Assembly: GCF_900115805.1 (NCBI RefSeq)
Contig: NZ_FOXU01000001.1
Location: 62,001 to 126,000, forward strand
Source of the DNA: Psychrobacillus psychrotolerans
GTDB lineage: Bacteria > Bacillota > Bacilli > Bacillales_A > Planococcaceae
Direction of reading: 5' to 3'
DNA length: 64,000 nucleotides
Shown here: in pieces, positions 44,318 to 52,102 of the stretch
How positions within the stretch are numbered: the first letter of the stretch is position 1
How the letters are laid out: every line of letters starts with the position of its first letter
Position numbers and translations under genes: made by a program
Notes under the pieces: model-generated
The model's input: the letters and a program-made list of their open reading frames with translations, nothing else
Databases searched by the model: none
Told to the model about the DNA's origin: nothing

Positions 44318-44842
44318 ATGACAAAAAAAGCGTTACTTATTATTGATGTTCAAAATGGAATGTTTCAAGAAGGAAATATTGTCTTTAATGGTGATAGATT
44401 ATTAAAAAAAGTAAATGATTTATTAAAAGAAGCACGATTAACAAAGACACCAGTTTTTTATATCCAGCATAATGCACCTGCTGGAAAACCATTAGAATTG
44501 GGAACAGAGGGGTGGAAAATTCATTCTGTTATTGCCCCCGAACATGAAGATATAATAATACAAAAAGCAACTCCAGATTCATTTTTTAATACATCTTTAG
44601 ATGAAGAGTTGAAAAAAAAGTGCATTGAACATATTTACATTACTGGGATTCAAACGGAACTTTGTGTAGATACAACGTGTAGAAGGGCATTTAGTATGGG
44701 ATATAAGGTGACTTTAGTTGAAGATACACATAGTACCTGGGATTCTAATGAGTTAACCGCACAACAAATAATAAATCATCATAATAGTGCCTTAAATTGG
44801 TTTGCAGATGTTTATCCGAGTAATGAGATTAAATTCAATTGA
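44318..44842 (+). CDS. isochorismatase-like cysteine hydrolase
   Basis: 174 residues from ATG 44318 behind GGGGGAGGAAC. Catalytic triad of the family: Asp10 (LLIIDVQNGM), Lys in IIQKATPDSFF and Cys in GIQTELCVDTT. Enzymes of this group hydrolyse amides or vinyl ethers (nicotinamidase, isochorismatase and others). Cytosolic; substrate unknown. Confidence 0.87.
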   Translation: MTKKALLIIDVQNGMFQEGNIVFNGDRLLKKVNDLLKEARLTKTPVFYIQHNAPAGKPLELGTEGWKIHSVIAPEHEDIIIQKATPDSFFNTSLDEELKKKCIEHIYITGIQTELCVDTTCRRAFSMGYKVTLVEDTHSTWDSNELTAQQIINHHNSALNWFADVYPSNEIKFN

Positions 44843-44857
44843 TTGTGAAGGGGTGTA

Positions 44858-44888
44858 CTTAAACTAACGGGTGCGTTAATGGAAGATT
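44858..44888 (+). repeat. two-hairpin repeat, 5' remnant
   Basis: CTTAAACTAACGGGTGCGTT then AATGGAAG. Follows the hydrolase gene. Confidence 0.5.
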
Positions 44889-44905
44889 CGGATATCGAAA
44901 TAGTT

Positions 44906-44944
44906 ATGGCTTAGTTCTCACTCAAGGAGAACTTAGCCATTTTA
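44906..44944 (+). terminator. intrinsic terminator
   Basis: ATGGCTTAGTTCTC (44906-44919) pairs with GAGAACTTAGCCAT (44927-44940) with one mismatch, then TTTTA. Confidence 0.7.
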
Positions 44945-45062
44945 TGCGTCAAAAATAAAGCTAATTGATATGTTAATTTCGATGATAATTTACATATAAA
45001 TATACTGCTAATTCTAATGTTATTTTGAATGTTTGTACCATTGAACTGAACGGGTTATTAGA

Positions 45063-45140
45063 CAACTAACGGGTGCTTTACTTCAAGAAGGAGTAAAGTC
45101 TTTTTCTTATTGAACTAAAGCGGCAGGTTAATTGAATAAG
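45063..45140 (+). repeat. two-hairpin repeat, full-length type copy
   Basis: CAACTAACGGGTGCTTTACT, TCAAGAAGGAGTAAAGTC, TTTTTCTTATTGAACTAAAG, CGGCAGGTTAATTGAATAAG. Both hairpins and the T-run are intact. No gene is visible between this copy and the terminator upstream. Confidence 0.8.
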
Positions 45141-45235
45141 CAGGTATTTTTAGAAGGTTGTAGAAGCAGTTATTGTAAGGGGAATTATTTAAGAAGATTA
45201 ATAAGAGTAAATTGTAATGAGAAAAGGGGATTCAA

Positions 45236-45490
45236 ATGAATTTAAAGCATTTTCTTTCTGGTGCTTCAGTAGCGTTTGCGGTTATTCTGTTTAGACTAAT
45301 TGATAAATATGTAATCGACATTACTACGTTGTTAGGAGCATTTATGGTAGCTATTTTTTCAGGGGTTGTTGTCAAAGCTATTCAATCCATACCAACATTA
45401 GATAGAGAACTAAAAAAACCTACGTATTTGACTTTATGGATAATAGCTTTTGTCTGTTTATTAGGTTCTTTCCATTTCTTCGATTTATAA
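45236..45490 (+). CDS. 84-aa membrane protein, unknown function
   Basis: From ATG 45236 behind AAAAGGGGATT. Three hydrophobic stretches (about 8-20, 30-50, 63-80). Lies between repeat copies at 45063 and 45518. Confidence 0.68.
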   Translation: MNLKHFLSGASVAFAVILFRLIDKYVIDITTLLGAFMVAIFSGVVVKAIQSIPTLDRELKKPTYLTLWIIAFVCLLGSFHFFDL

Positions 45491-45517
45491 TTATAGAACT
45501 CAGGATGTAGTTTTTAT

Positions 45518-45580
45518 ATAACTAATGGGTGCTTTAGTCAAATAAATGAGCTTTTTGAACATACTCAGCTCATTTTTTTA
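45518..45580 (+). repeat. two-hairpin repeat variant with replaced stem and strong terminator
   Basis: TAACTAATGGGTGCTTTAGT leads into a new stem ATGAGCT/AGCTCAT (45546-45573) followed by a seven-T run. As at 42964, the start is conserved but the stem sequence differs. Confidence 0.65.
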
Positions 45581-45773
45581 TTTATATTAAAATCAACCTT
45601 CATCTTTAGCATAGCCTTACATTTTAAAGTATTTCTGGTTATTCGTTTCCCCAACCTTCCGCTTAATCGAATATATATTTTAGTTTCCTGAATTTAATTA
45701 ATTATTGAAAAAACGCAATATATTCATGATTACTATCGTCTTATATATAGAGAGATGGAAAGGGGAGATTTTG

Positions 45774-46364
45774 TTGGATAGTAAGGAAATATTACCGATT
45801 CATTTCAATTCTTACGGACTAGATGGCCTAGATGTGCTAAAGGCTAATCCGATTAAGGCTGTAGAAATTATCATGAATACATACGGTAACGATGTTAAAA
45901 AATTTGTTTATACCTACTTACATAATGAAGCGGATACAGATGATGTAACGCAAGAAGTCTTTGTGACTGTATATTTGAAACTAAGTACATATAAAGGTAA
46001 ATCATCACTTAAAAGCTGGATTTACTCAATTGCTGCGAATAAGTGTAAAGATCATTTGAGAGGTCATCGTTTACGTCAAAGTAAATTAATCGAGAGAATT
46101 ACTAGGAATTCAATATCCTCAAAATTAAATGAAGTACCAGAAGAGTACCTACAAAGCACTATCAAGGAAGGACTCTTTGAGAAAGTAATGGAATTGCCTA
46201 TTAAATATAGAGAAGTCGTTATTCTTTATTACTTCAAAGAATTATCTATCAAAGAGATTAGCTTCATATTAAACGAGAAGGAACCGACATTACAATCACG
46301 TTTGTCTCGATCAAGAAGTAAATTAAGAGAATTAATAAATGAAGGGGGTATCATTCTTGGATAA
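45774..46364 (+). CDS. ECF-type RNA polymerase sigma factor
   Basis: 196 residues from TTG 45774, set by AAAGGGGAGA; the frame from 45705 is longer but lacks a site. Region 2: DTDDVTQEVFVTVYLKLSTY, LKSWIYSIAANKCKDHLR. Region 4: LPIKYREVVILYYFKELSIK, EISFILNEKEPTLQSRLSR. It should direct polymerase to a small regulon under control of the membrane protein encoded next, with which it overlaps by eight bases. Confidence 0.87.
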   Translation: MDSKEILPIHFNSYGLDGLDVLKANPIKAVEIIMNTYGNDVKKFVYTYLHNEADTDDVTQEVFVTVYLKLSTYKGKSSLKSWIYSIAANKCKDHLRGHRLRQSKLIERITRNSISSKLNEVPEEYLQSTIKEGLFEKVMELPIKYREVVILYYFKELSIKEISFILNEKEPTLQSRLSRSRSKLRELINEGGIILG

Positions 46365-47097
46365 ACATTTAAAAGAATTTAATTTTGAAGAAAAAATAAA
46401 CACTACATTTACAGAAGAAAATAAAAAAAGAGTATTAGGAAAAATCGATGAAATAGAAAAGAAACGCAAAAAGAAAAACAGCTATTTTGCGAACGGTCTT
46501 ACATTAGCATTTTCGGTTGGACTATTAATCTTCGGATTTAATTTTGTCTCTAATAATATAGAAGGTACAAAAGAAAATGCTGCTGATTCTAATACAGAAA
46601 GTGAATTAATTTTGAATCAAAATGGAGAAGAACCAACGGAGGTTATAGCAACTGAAGATGACGAGAAGGAAAAAGAAGAATTAGAAGTTGGTGCATACTT
46701 TGATTATTTTTGGTATCCTGAGAAACTTAATACGCATGAGGATTATGATTATTCCGACTCAAACTACAATCTCTATGTCGCTCACCTAAGAGCTGCACTT
46801 ATTACAGATAATGCTATATTTCTACCAGGTCGTATGGATTATTCTACCTATAAGAGATATTTAGATAGTATATTATTTTATTTAAATGAAATTGTGCCTG
46901 GCGAAGAAAAAATAGAGGAATTTCAAATGGCTGTTCAATTAGCTGAGCAAGCTATTGACAATGAGGTAGAAAAAGGAGATCCAATTTTAGATGACTTGCA
47001 TATGATTCTACACGAGTTAGATGAATATTATAATGCAGAGGCATTTCAAGATCATATAACAAGTGAGAATGGCATCATAATTGATTTTAAAGAGTAA
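46357..47097 (+). CDS. probable anti-sigma factor, single-pass membrane protein
   Basis: 246 residues from TTG 46357, set by AAGGGGGT; it overlaps the sigma gene by eight bases, so translation is coupled. A cytosolic N-terminal part of about 45 residues (LKEFNFEEKINTTFTEENKK) precedes one membrane segment (about 47-67). An acidic outer domain follows. No zinc-binding HxxxCxxC is present. The role is inferred from gene order and topology. Confidence 0.72.
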   Translation: MDKHLKEFNFEEKINTTFTEENKKRVLGKIDEIEKKRKKKNSYFANGLTLAFSVGLLIFGFNFVSNNIEGTKENAADSNTESELILNQNGEEPTEVIATEDDEKEKEELEVGAYFDYFWYPEKLNTHEDYDYSDSNYNLYVAHLRAALITDNAIFLPGRMDYSTYKRYLDSILFYLNEIVPGEEKIEEFQMAVQLAEQAIDNEVEKGDPILDDLHMILHELDEYYNAEAFQDHITSENGIIIDFKE

Positions 47098-47178
47098 ATT
47101 GTATCCTTAGAAACTGCTATCATTTTTGAATGTACTGATGTACTATCTAATAGATTAATTAACTGTTTCTTTGTCTTT

Positions 47179-47200
47179 CGAGTGCTTTACTCCTAGAGAT
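47179..47200 (+). repeat. two-hairpin repeat, very degraded
   Basis: CGAGTGCTTTACTCCTAGAG. Last recognisable copy; none is seen from here to the end of the window. Confidence 0.35.
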
Positions 47201-47244
47201 TTCTAGTTTTTATCGGTAAAATTTGTTTGTCAAAGGGGCATTCT

Positions 47245-47529
47245 ATGGATATCTTTCTTATAATACTTATGTACTTTTTTATCATTATTGCAAATGTTAT
47301 TGGGTTTATATATTACAGAAAAAAGAAAAGTCTATATTTTGCTGCCTTTATAATATTGTTATTAGCAGTTTTGTTTGGGACAATCGGTGGGGCATTAGCA
47401 GTATTTATTATTCGTGATGCTTTTGCAATATTTTATGGTTTCCAACTAGGTCAATATCTAATAGTAAACAGTATTATTGTTTTTCTTATTGCCATTTTAG
47501 TAACTGCGATAAAGAAATTTAGGAACTGA
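47245..47529 (+). CDS. small membrane protein, unknown function
   Basis: 94 residues from ATG 47245, set by AAAGGGGCA; the earlier ATG at 47227 lies upstream of that site. Three membrane segments (about 2-22, 30-55, 66-88). No family recognised. Confidence 0.65.
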   Translation: MDIFLIILMYFFIIIANVIGFIYYRKKKSLYFAAFIILLLAVLFGTIGGALAVFIIRDAFAIFYGFQLGQYLIVNSIIVFLIAILVTAIKKFRN

Positions 47530-47694
47530 AAAGGTAACGTGAAAAGTCCCTATCAATAACGAAACTTTTGATTACTATATCCGTACTTTATAAAACGAGG
47601 GAGTCACTTTTATGAGGACTAATCGGAAGTAAGTAATTAAAAATGCCAGTAGAAATAACAGCAGAAAAACAGAGAAATGAAGTGGAGAGAGCAC

Positions 47695-48249
47695 ATGAAT
47701 AATTTAAACCTATTACTAGTTAAGCACAATCAGATGGAAAGTGAACGTCTCTTATTACGTCCAATTACGCTCAATGATGCTGAAGATATGTTTGAATATA
47801 CATCTGATGAAGAAACTACACGTTTTATTTATGAACACCATAAAGATTTGGAGCAAACTAAAAATTTAATTGCAAATTATTTTGTGAAAGAGCCTATCGG
47901 TAAATATGCTATTGTACTGAGAGAAAGCAACAAAATGGTAGGCGCTATCGAGTTTAGGGTGGATGATTGGAACAAAAGTGGAGACCTAGGCTTTACATTA
48001 AATAGGCATTACTGGGGTAAAGGCTACATGACAGAAGCGGGGAAACTAATACTAAGTTTAGCTTTTAATGTAATGGGGCTAGAGCGTGTATTTTCAGCAC
48101 ATGAGGTTAAGAATAGTGCTTCTGGAAAAGTATTGGATCGTTTAGGTATGAAATGTGAGGGTATCCTTCGTAAAAACCAAATGATCAAAGGGCAACTAGT
48201 AGATAGTGTACATTATTCTATCTTAAAAGAAGAATATTTGGATTCCTGA
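47695..48249 (+). CDS. RimJ/RimL-type GNAT acetyltransferase
   Basis: 184 residues from ATG 47695 (GTGGAGAGAG upstream). ERLLLRPITLNDAEDMFEY at the N-terminus, LGFTLNRHYWGKGYMTEA for the acetyl-CoA loop, and SGKVLDRLGMKCEGIL. Likely acts on a protein N-terminus or small amine. Terminators at 48366 and 48427 close this side of the accessory region. Confidence 0.88.
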   Translation: MNNLNLLLVKHNQMESERLLLRPITLNDAEDMFEYTSDEETTRFIYEHHKDLEQTKNLIANYFVKEPIGKYAIVLRESNKMVGAIEFRVDDWNKSGDLGFTLNRHYWGKGYMTEAGKLILSLAFNVMGLERVFSAHEVKNSASGKVLDRLGMKCEGILRKNQMIKGQLVDSVHYSILKEEYLDS

Positions 48250-48365
48250 AAAAGGAACAATGAATTAGAAAGTATGTAAACATTGATTTTTGAACCATAT
48301 GGGAATACATTAAAAGTTTAAGAGATTTTACGTAGTTTTCCTATGAGCTTTATTTAAAAAATAAG

Positions 48366-48398
48366 AAGGGGAACGTTGCTCAAACGTTTCTCTTTTTT
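48366..48398 (+). terminator. intrinsic terminator after GNAT gene
   Basis: AAGGGGAACGTT (48366-48377) pairs with AACGTTTCTCTT, loop GCTCA, then TTTT. Confidence 0.7.
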
Positions 48399-48426
48399 GT
48401 CTATGGCGGGTACTGGAAGCATTAAA

Positions 48427-48462
48427 AAAAGCACTATTCACTAAAAGTGAATAGTGCTTTTA
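48427..48462. terminator. bidirectional terminator between convergent genes
   Basis: AAAAGCACTATTCACT pairs with AGTGAATAGTGCTTTT around AAA. It serves the minus-strand lipoprotein gene ending at 48495 and any plus-strand read-through. Confidence 0.8.
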
Positions 48463-48494
48463 TTGGTGACAACATCAGGCGGTTGAGCTAATGT

Positions 48495-48755
48495 TTAGTC
48501 GTTCGCATCATCAACTGAATCGTTTACAGACCCTTCATCCTGCGTTTCTGGCTCTTCATTTTCTTCTACGTCCTCTATTTTTTCTTCCTCATTATTTGCT
48601 TCGTTTTCAATGCCTGTATCATTTTCTCCATCATCCTCTAACATTGGGTCATTTACTTCAATATCCTTTATTTCCGTATCCTCGTCATCTCCACAAGCAC
48701 CAAGTATTAATAAAGATGATAAAGCTAATGGTAAAGCAATCATTTTTCTTTTCAT
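48495..48755 (-). CDS. small, very acidic lipoprotein
   Basis: 86 residues. Lys-Arg-Lys, a hydrophobic run, then lipobox LGAC (Cys at about 21). The remainder is almost only Asp, Glu and Asn, with no predicted fold. GGAGGAAG ribosome site on the minus strand. Probably a disordered surface-anchored tail; function unknown. Confidence 0.75.
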   Translation of the reverse strand: MKRKMIALPLALSSLLILGACGDDEDTEIKDIEVNDPMLEDDGENDTGIENEANNEEEKIEDVEENEEPETQDEGSVNDSVDDAND

Positions 48756-48847
48756 GTTTTCTTCCTCCAGTATAAATTTAAGATTTGTAGGCTTAGTTTA
48801 TATGTACCTCTATTTACTAGATTTAAACTTATGAGTTTTCTAACAAC

Positions 48848-48886
48848 AAAAAAAGTAGATAGAATAAATCAGTCTCTATCTACTTT
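48848..48886 (-). terminator. terminator of the SDR gene
   Basis: AAAGTAGATAGA pairs with TCTATCTACTTT; on the minus strand it is followed by seven Ts. Confidence 0.75.
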
Positions 48887-48904
48887 CAAATATAATTTTT
48901 GTGA

Positions 48905-49732
48905 TTATTCTTGGTTTTTTAACCCTTGAACGCGATTTAAATTAGCGATAGTGCCACCATCAACGCGTAAGTCAATACCTGTAATGTATGAAGCGGCATC
49001 GCTAAGTAAGAACTCAACAGCTGTAGCAATTTCAGATGCTTCACCTTCACGTCGTAAAGGCGTAATCTCCAGCATCATTTTCATCTGCTCTTGTTGGGAA
49101 GCTTCTTGGCGACCCATAGGCGTATTTATCGTACCAGGTGAAATGGATGTAATTCGAGCACCTTTCTCCCCCCAAGCCCAGGCTTGGTCTTCTACAATTA
49201 GAAGCACTCCTAATTTAGAAAGACTATATGATGCACCTGAGTCGCCTTGGGAAAACTGTTCCATTGTTTCAATTACATTATCAGCCAACGGATTTTTTAA
49301 GATTTCTGTATAAGGTCCTTGTCGAGGAGCCATGTGTCCACTCATAGAGGAGATACAAACAACTGAAGTACCTAAAGTTGCTAGTGGAAGAAATGCATCT
49401 AATATAATTCCTGTACCTACTAAATTCACCTCTGTAATGCGTTTAGAATCTGCCATTGTAGGTGATAGACCAGCAGTGTGAACAAGACCTTTCAACGTAC
49501 CTAACTGGGAAGCTTTTTTGGCTAAGAGAGCAACATTTTCTTTTGAGGTGATATCAACTGTTTGATAGTGTACATCAGTAATACCTTTAGCTGCCAGTTC
49601 TTCTTTCGTTAGGATCAATCGTTCTTCCGACACATCTGCTAATAATAGAGTTCCTTTATTACCGACTAGTTCAGCAGTTGCTTTACCCATTCCACCTGAA
49701 CCACCTGTAATTACATAAACGTTTTTTGTCAT
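48905..49732 (-). CDS. short-chain dehydrogenase/reductase
   Basis: 275 residues. Cofactor loop TGGSGGMG, NxxG-like AGLSP, Ser in CISSMSG and YxxxK in SYSLSKLG. NAD(P)-dependent oxidoreductase of unknown substrate. It is divergent from the TetR-type gene 99 bases away, which probably controls it. Confidence 0.88.
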   Translation of the reverse strand: MTKNVYVITGGSGGMGKATAELVGNKGTLLLADVSEERLILTKEELAAKGITDVHYQTVDITSKENVALLAKKASQLGTLKGLVHTAGLSPTMADSKRITEVNLVGTGIILDAFLPLATLGTSVVCISSMSGHMAPRQGPYTEILKNPLADNVIETMEQFSQGDSGASYSLSKLGVLLIVEDQAWAWGEKGARITSISPGTINTPMGRQEASQQEQMKMMLEITPLRREGEASEIATAVEFLLSDAASYITGIDLRVDGGTIANLNRVQGLKNQE

Positions 49733-49831
49733 GTTTACTTCCTCCTATGCTTGTTATACCATTATTGTAAACGCATTCGTCCATGAAGTAACAAGACAGT
49801 TTCACTCAAAATGTCCAGAGGGGTGTCACAA

Positions 49832-50341
49832 TTGAAAGTAGGCAAAGAAACGATCATTGAAGCATTTTTACAGTTGTTACACAAGAAAAGCTTTGAAGAG
49901 TTGTCAGTAAAAGAAATTATTCAAAAGGCTGGGTTTTCTCGCTCTACTTTTTATCTGCATTTTGCAGATAAATATGAGCTGATGGAGGATGTAAGACGCA
50001 CCTTGAATGGCCATTTTCTATCATTTTATGAAATGGAATTCAACCAATGGGGTAAACCAATGACTCTTCACTTATGCGAACATATTTTTGAATATCGTTC
50101 GTTTTATGAATTAGAATTCTCTGATACGAACGCTATTCAAAAACTGTCCAATAGATTGGCGGCTCATTTACTACTTGTATTCGATGATCAGGATTATGCC
50201 ATATTTGCCAGTTATGGAACGATTGGATACTTAACAATTTGGGTAAAAAATTCTTTTCAAATGAGTCCAGCTGAAGCGGCTGAGAAGTTATTGAAAATTG
50301 GTTTTACCAATTGGACGAAAAAAATAGGATATGAGATTTAA
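49832..50341 (+). CDS. TetR-family regulator
   Basis: 169 residues from TTG 49832, set by AGAGGGGTG; the ATG at 49811 precedes that site. N-terminal helix-turn-helix LSVKEIIQKAGFSRSTFYLH. The C-terminal helical domain is of the type seen in dihydroxyacetone-kinase-regulator-like TetR proteins. Probably represses the divergent SDR gene in the absence of its ligand. Confidence 0.87.
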   Translation: MKVGKETIIEAFLQLLHKKSFEELSVKEIIQKAGFSRSTFYLHFADKYELMEDVRRTLNGHFLSFYEMEFNQWGKPMTLHLCEHIFEYRSFYELEFSDTNAIQKLSNRLAAHLLLVFDDQDYAIFASYGTIGYLTIWVKNSFQMSPAEAAEKLLKIGFTNWTKKIGYEI

Positions 50342-50379
50342 CGTGTAATAAGAATCATCAGCAACGACAGGAGATAAAG

Positions 50380-50679
50380 ATGAGAACATTACTGGAGTTA
50401 ATCCGAATTATTTTTCTGTTTTTTATTGTAGTTGGCATAATCACCTTTGTAATAAATTCAATTTACTTGAAAATAGGAATTACTGCAGAAAAATATGCTG
50501 GTTTCGGTTTTATTGCTGCTTTTGTTTTATTTTTTGTTCTTTATAGAAATAAGTGGCAATTTAGTGGTTGGTATAAAGGGAAAGGGAGACAAAAACTCCC
50601 GAAGAAACTATCAAAATACCTTATTTTAAGTGCCATATTTTTACTGTTATTACCACCGGTATTAAATCTTTTACCATAA
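50380..50679 (+). CDS. small membrane protein, unknown function
   Basis: 99 residues from ATG 50380 (ACAGGAGATAA). Three hydrophobic segments (about 8-28, 40-55, 80-98) with a basic loop GKGRQKLPKKLSK. It follows the TetR-type gene by 38 bases and may be co-transcribed. No family recognised. Confidence 0.65.
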   Translation: MRTLLELIRIIFLFFIVVGIITFVINSIYLKIGITAEKYAGFGFIAAFVLFFVLYRNKWQFSGWYKGKGRQKLPKKLSKYLILSAIFLLLLPPVLNLLP

Positions 50680-50785
50680 TTACTGCAGCACTAAACTTTT
50701 ACGCCTTTCGATTATTACTCGATGAATCTGTATAAACTCTTTGTACAGATTGATACTAAGTAAGAAAACAAAAAGGAGAGATACA

Positions 50786-51031
50786 ATGGCTGTTTGTCCT
50801 CTATGTAACTCATTAAAAGTATTAAATATCGATTGCCCTACATGCAATTCTCCGCTAGAGAACTCAGGAAAAGTATCTGATTTTTTAGATCCGTATGGTC
50901 ATTATAATGACGAGGAGACCGTAAAAATGGGGGATGGCTATCCAAACACAGCCAAAGATCAAATATGTCCACATTTAATGGTCTGTCCAACTTGTGAGTA
51001 TAATGTAGTAAAGTTCATACAAGAGGAGTAG
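50786..51031 (+). CDS. small CxxC (zinc-ribbon-like) protein
   Basis: 81 residues from ATG 50786, set by AAAGGAGAG. Three CxxC pairs (CPLC, CPTC, CPTC) plus CPHLMVC suggest one or two zinc sites. The middle is acidic, with DFLDPYGHYNDEE. Soluble; function unknown. Convergent with the Mn-catalase gene; shared terminator at 51044. Confidence 0.72.
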   Translation: MAVCPLCNSLKVLNIDCPTCNSPLENSGKVSDFLDPYGHYNDEETVKMGDGYPNTAKDQICPHLMVCPTCEYNVVKFIQEE

Positions 51032-51043
51032 CAGCCATTTATA

Positions 51044-51090
51044 AACGACGAAAAACTCAAGTGAAAATTCTACTTGAGTTTTTCGTCGTT
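51044..51090. terminator. bidirectional terminator
   Basis: AACGACGAAAAACTCAAGT pairs with ACTTGAGTTTTTCGTCGTT. It lies between convergent genes and overlaps the stop of the Mn-catalase frame by two bases. Confidence 0.85.
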
Positions 51091-51945
51091 AATTTTGCAT
51101 ATCACTTAGACCCGGACTATGTTCATTTGGAATTTCGGGCATCAATGGTACTGGAAAACCAGCAGGTGGATCAGTAACCATCATAGTACCCCCATTACGA
51201 CTAGGAGTAGTTCCCTGAATTATTTCAGCCAATCTATTTGGATCTAGTCGGAAGTTAAATGCGGAATTGTGATAACCCATATCTATATACTTTCGGCATT
51301 CTGGGTATTTTTTAATATCATAATTCGGGACAGGGAAGAGTTTGCCCCATTGTACCCCTAACGTTTCTAATGCTTTTGCAAATGCATTCTGATGGGAATT
51401 ATCCGTACTATAAGGAACGCAAGCGTTTCTCGGAATGCCTTGTTAGAACTCATTTCATATATCCTCGTTTTTTGTAGCACACCCGTAGATTCTAGCACAA
51501 GATTGTTGAGTAAATCTCCGATTAAATTCCCGTGACTGTAAACCCATGATCCGTTCCAAGGATTCCCTGCTGCATCTACTGGCAATGAAGCTTGAGCACC
51601 AATTATAAAGTGGTGTGGATTGGCGTGTTTGACGGCATCATTTAGTGGTGCCCCATCTACACCCGCGTTGCCAGGAACAGCCGATTCACCGGAATCATTT
51701 AATAATTGGTTGATCGTTTTTTGTACAAGTTCTACATGTGCAATTTCCTCTAGAAATATGCCGCGCAATAAATCGCGGAATTGCGTATCTTTCCCTCTAA
51801 AGTTGGAACTTTGGAAAAAGTACTGCATCATCATTCGCATTTCACCATAATGACCGCCTAATATTTCTTGTAAAACCTTTGCTGCAGATGGATCTGGCTG
51901 GTCTGGAACAATTTGGTTTATCAATTCTTCTTTGTAATAATACAT
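51089..51945 (-). pseudogene. manganese catalase broken by a one-base deletion
   Basis: Minus-strand gene from ATG 51945. The first part (192 codons before the shifted stop) has the Mn-ligand helices GGHYGEMRMMMQYF, FLEEIAHVELV and VLESTGVLQKTR. After FLIVR the frame slips; one base is missing at about 51403-51404. In the other frame the text continues as DNSHQNAFAKALETLG, VQWGKLFPVPNYD and on to SPGLSDMQN, stop at 51089. The His ligand in DNSHQ lies just past the break, so the shifted product would be inactive. Either a true mutation or a sequencing error. Confidence 0.88.
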
Positions 51946-52102
51946 GCCTCATCCTAATTTCAGTGTTATTCATGTAGTATTAGAAGCATTATTGTCTTTA
52001 TACATTTAAATTTAATATGGAATTTATTTGTGAAAGCGATTGAAGATTAATAGAATGAAAGAAAGGGAAGAGATAATAAGTGAATGAAAGGATGTGCTGT
52101 TC

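Noticed and set aside
694-47200. canonical integron attC sites
   Set aside because: The repeat ends AACTAAC/GTTAGTT do not fit RYYYAAC/GTTRRRY and no IntI-like integrase is present; only the general layout is similar.
694-47200. CRISPR array
   Set aside because: The repeats are irregularly spaced by whole genes, not by uniform short spacers, and no cas gene is present.
48491-48775. plus-strand frames opposite the acidic lipoprotein
   Set aside because: The His/Leu/Phe/Pro-rich product is the mirror of an Asp/Glu-rich gene; the minus-strand gene has the lipobox and ribosome site.
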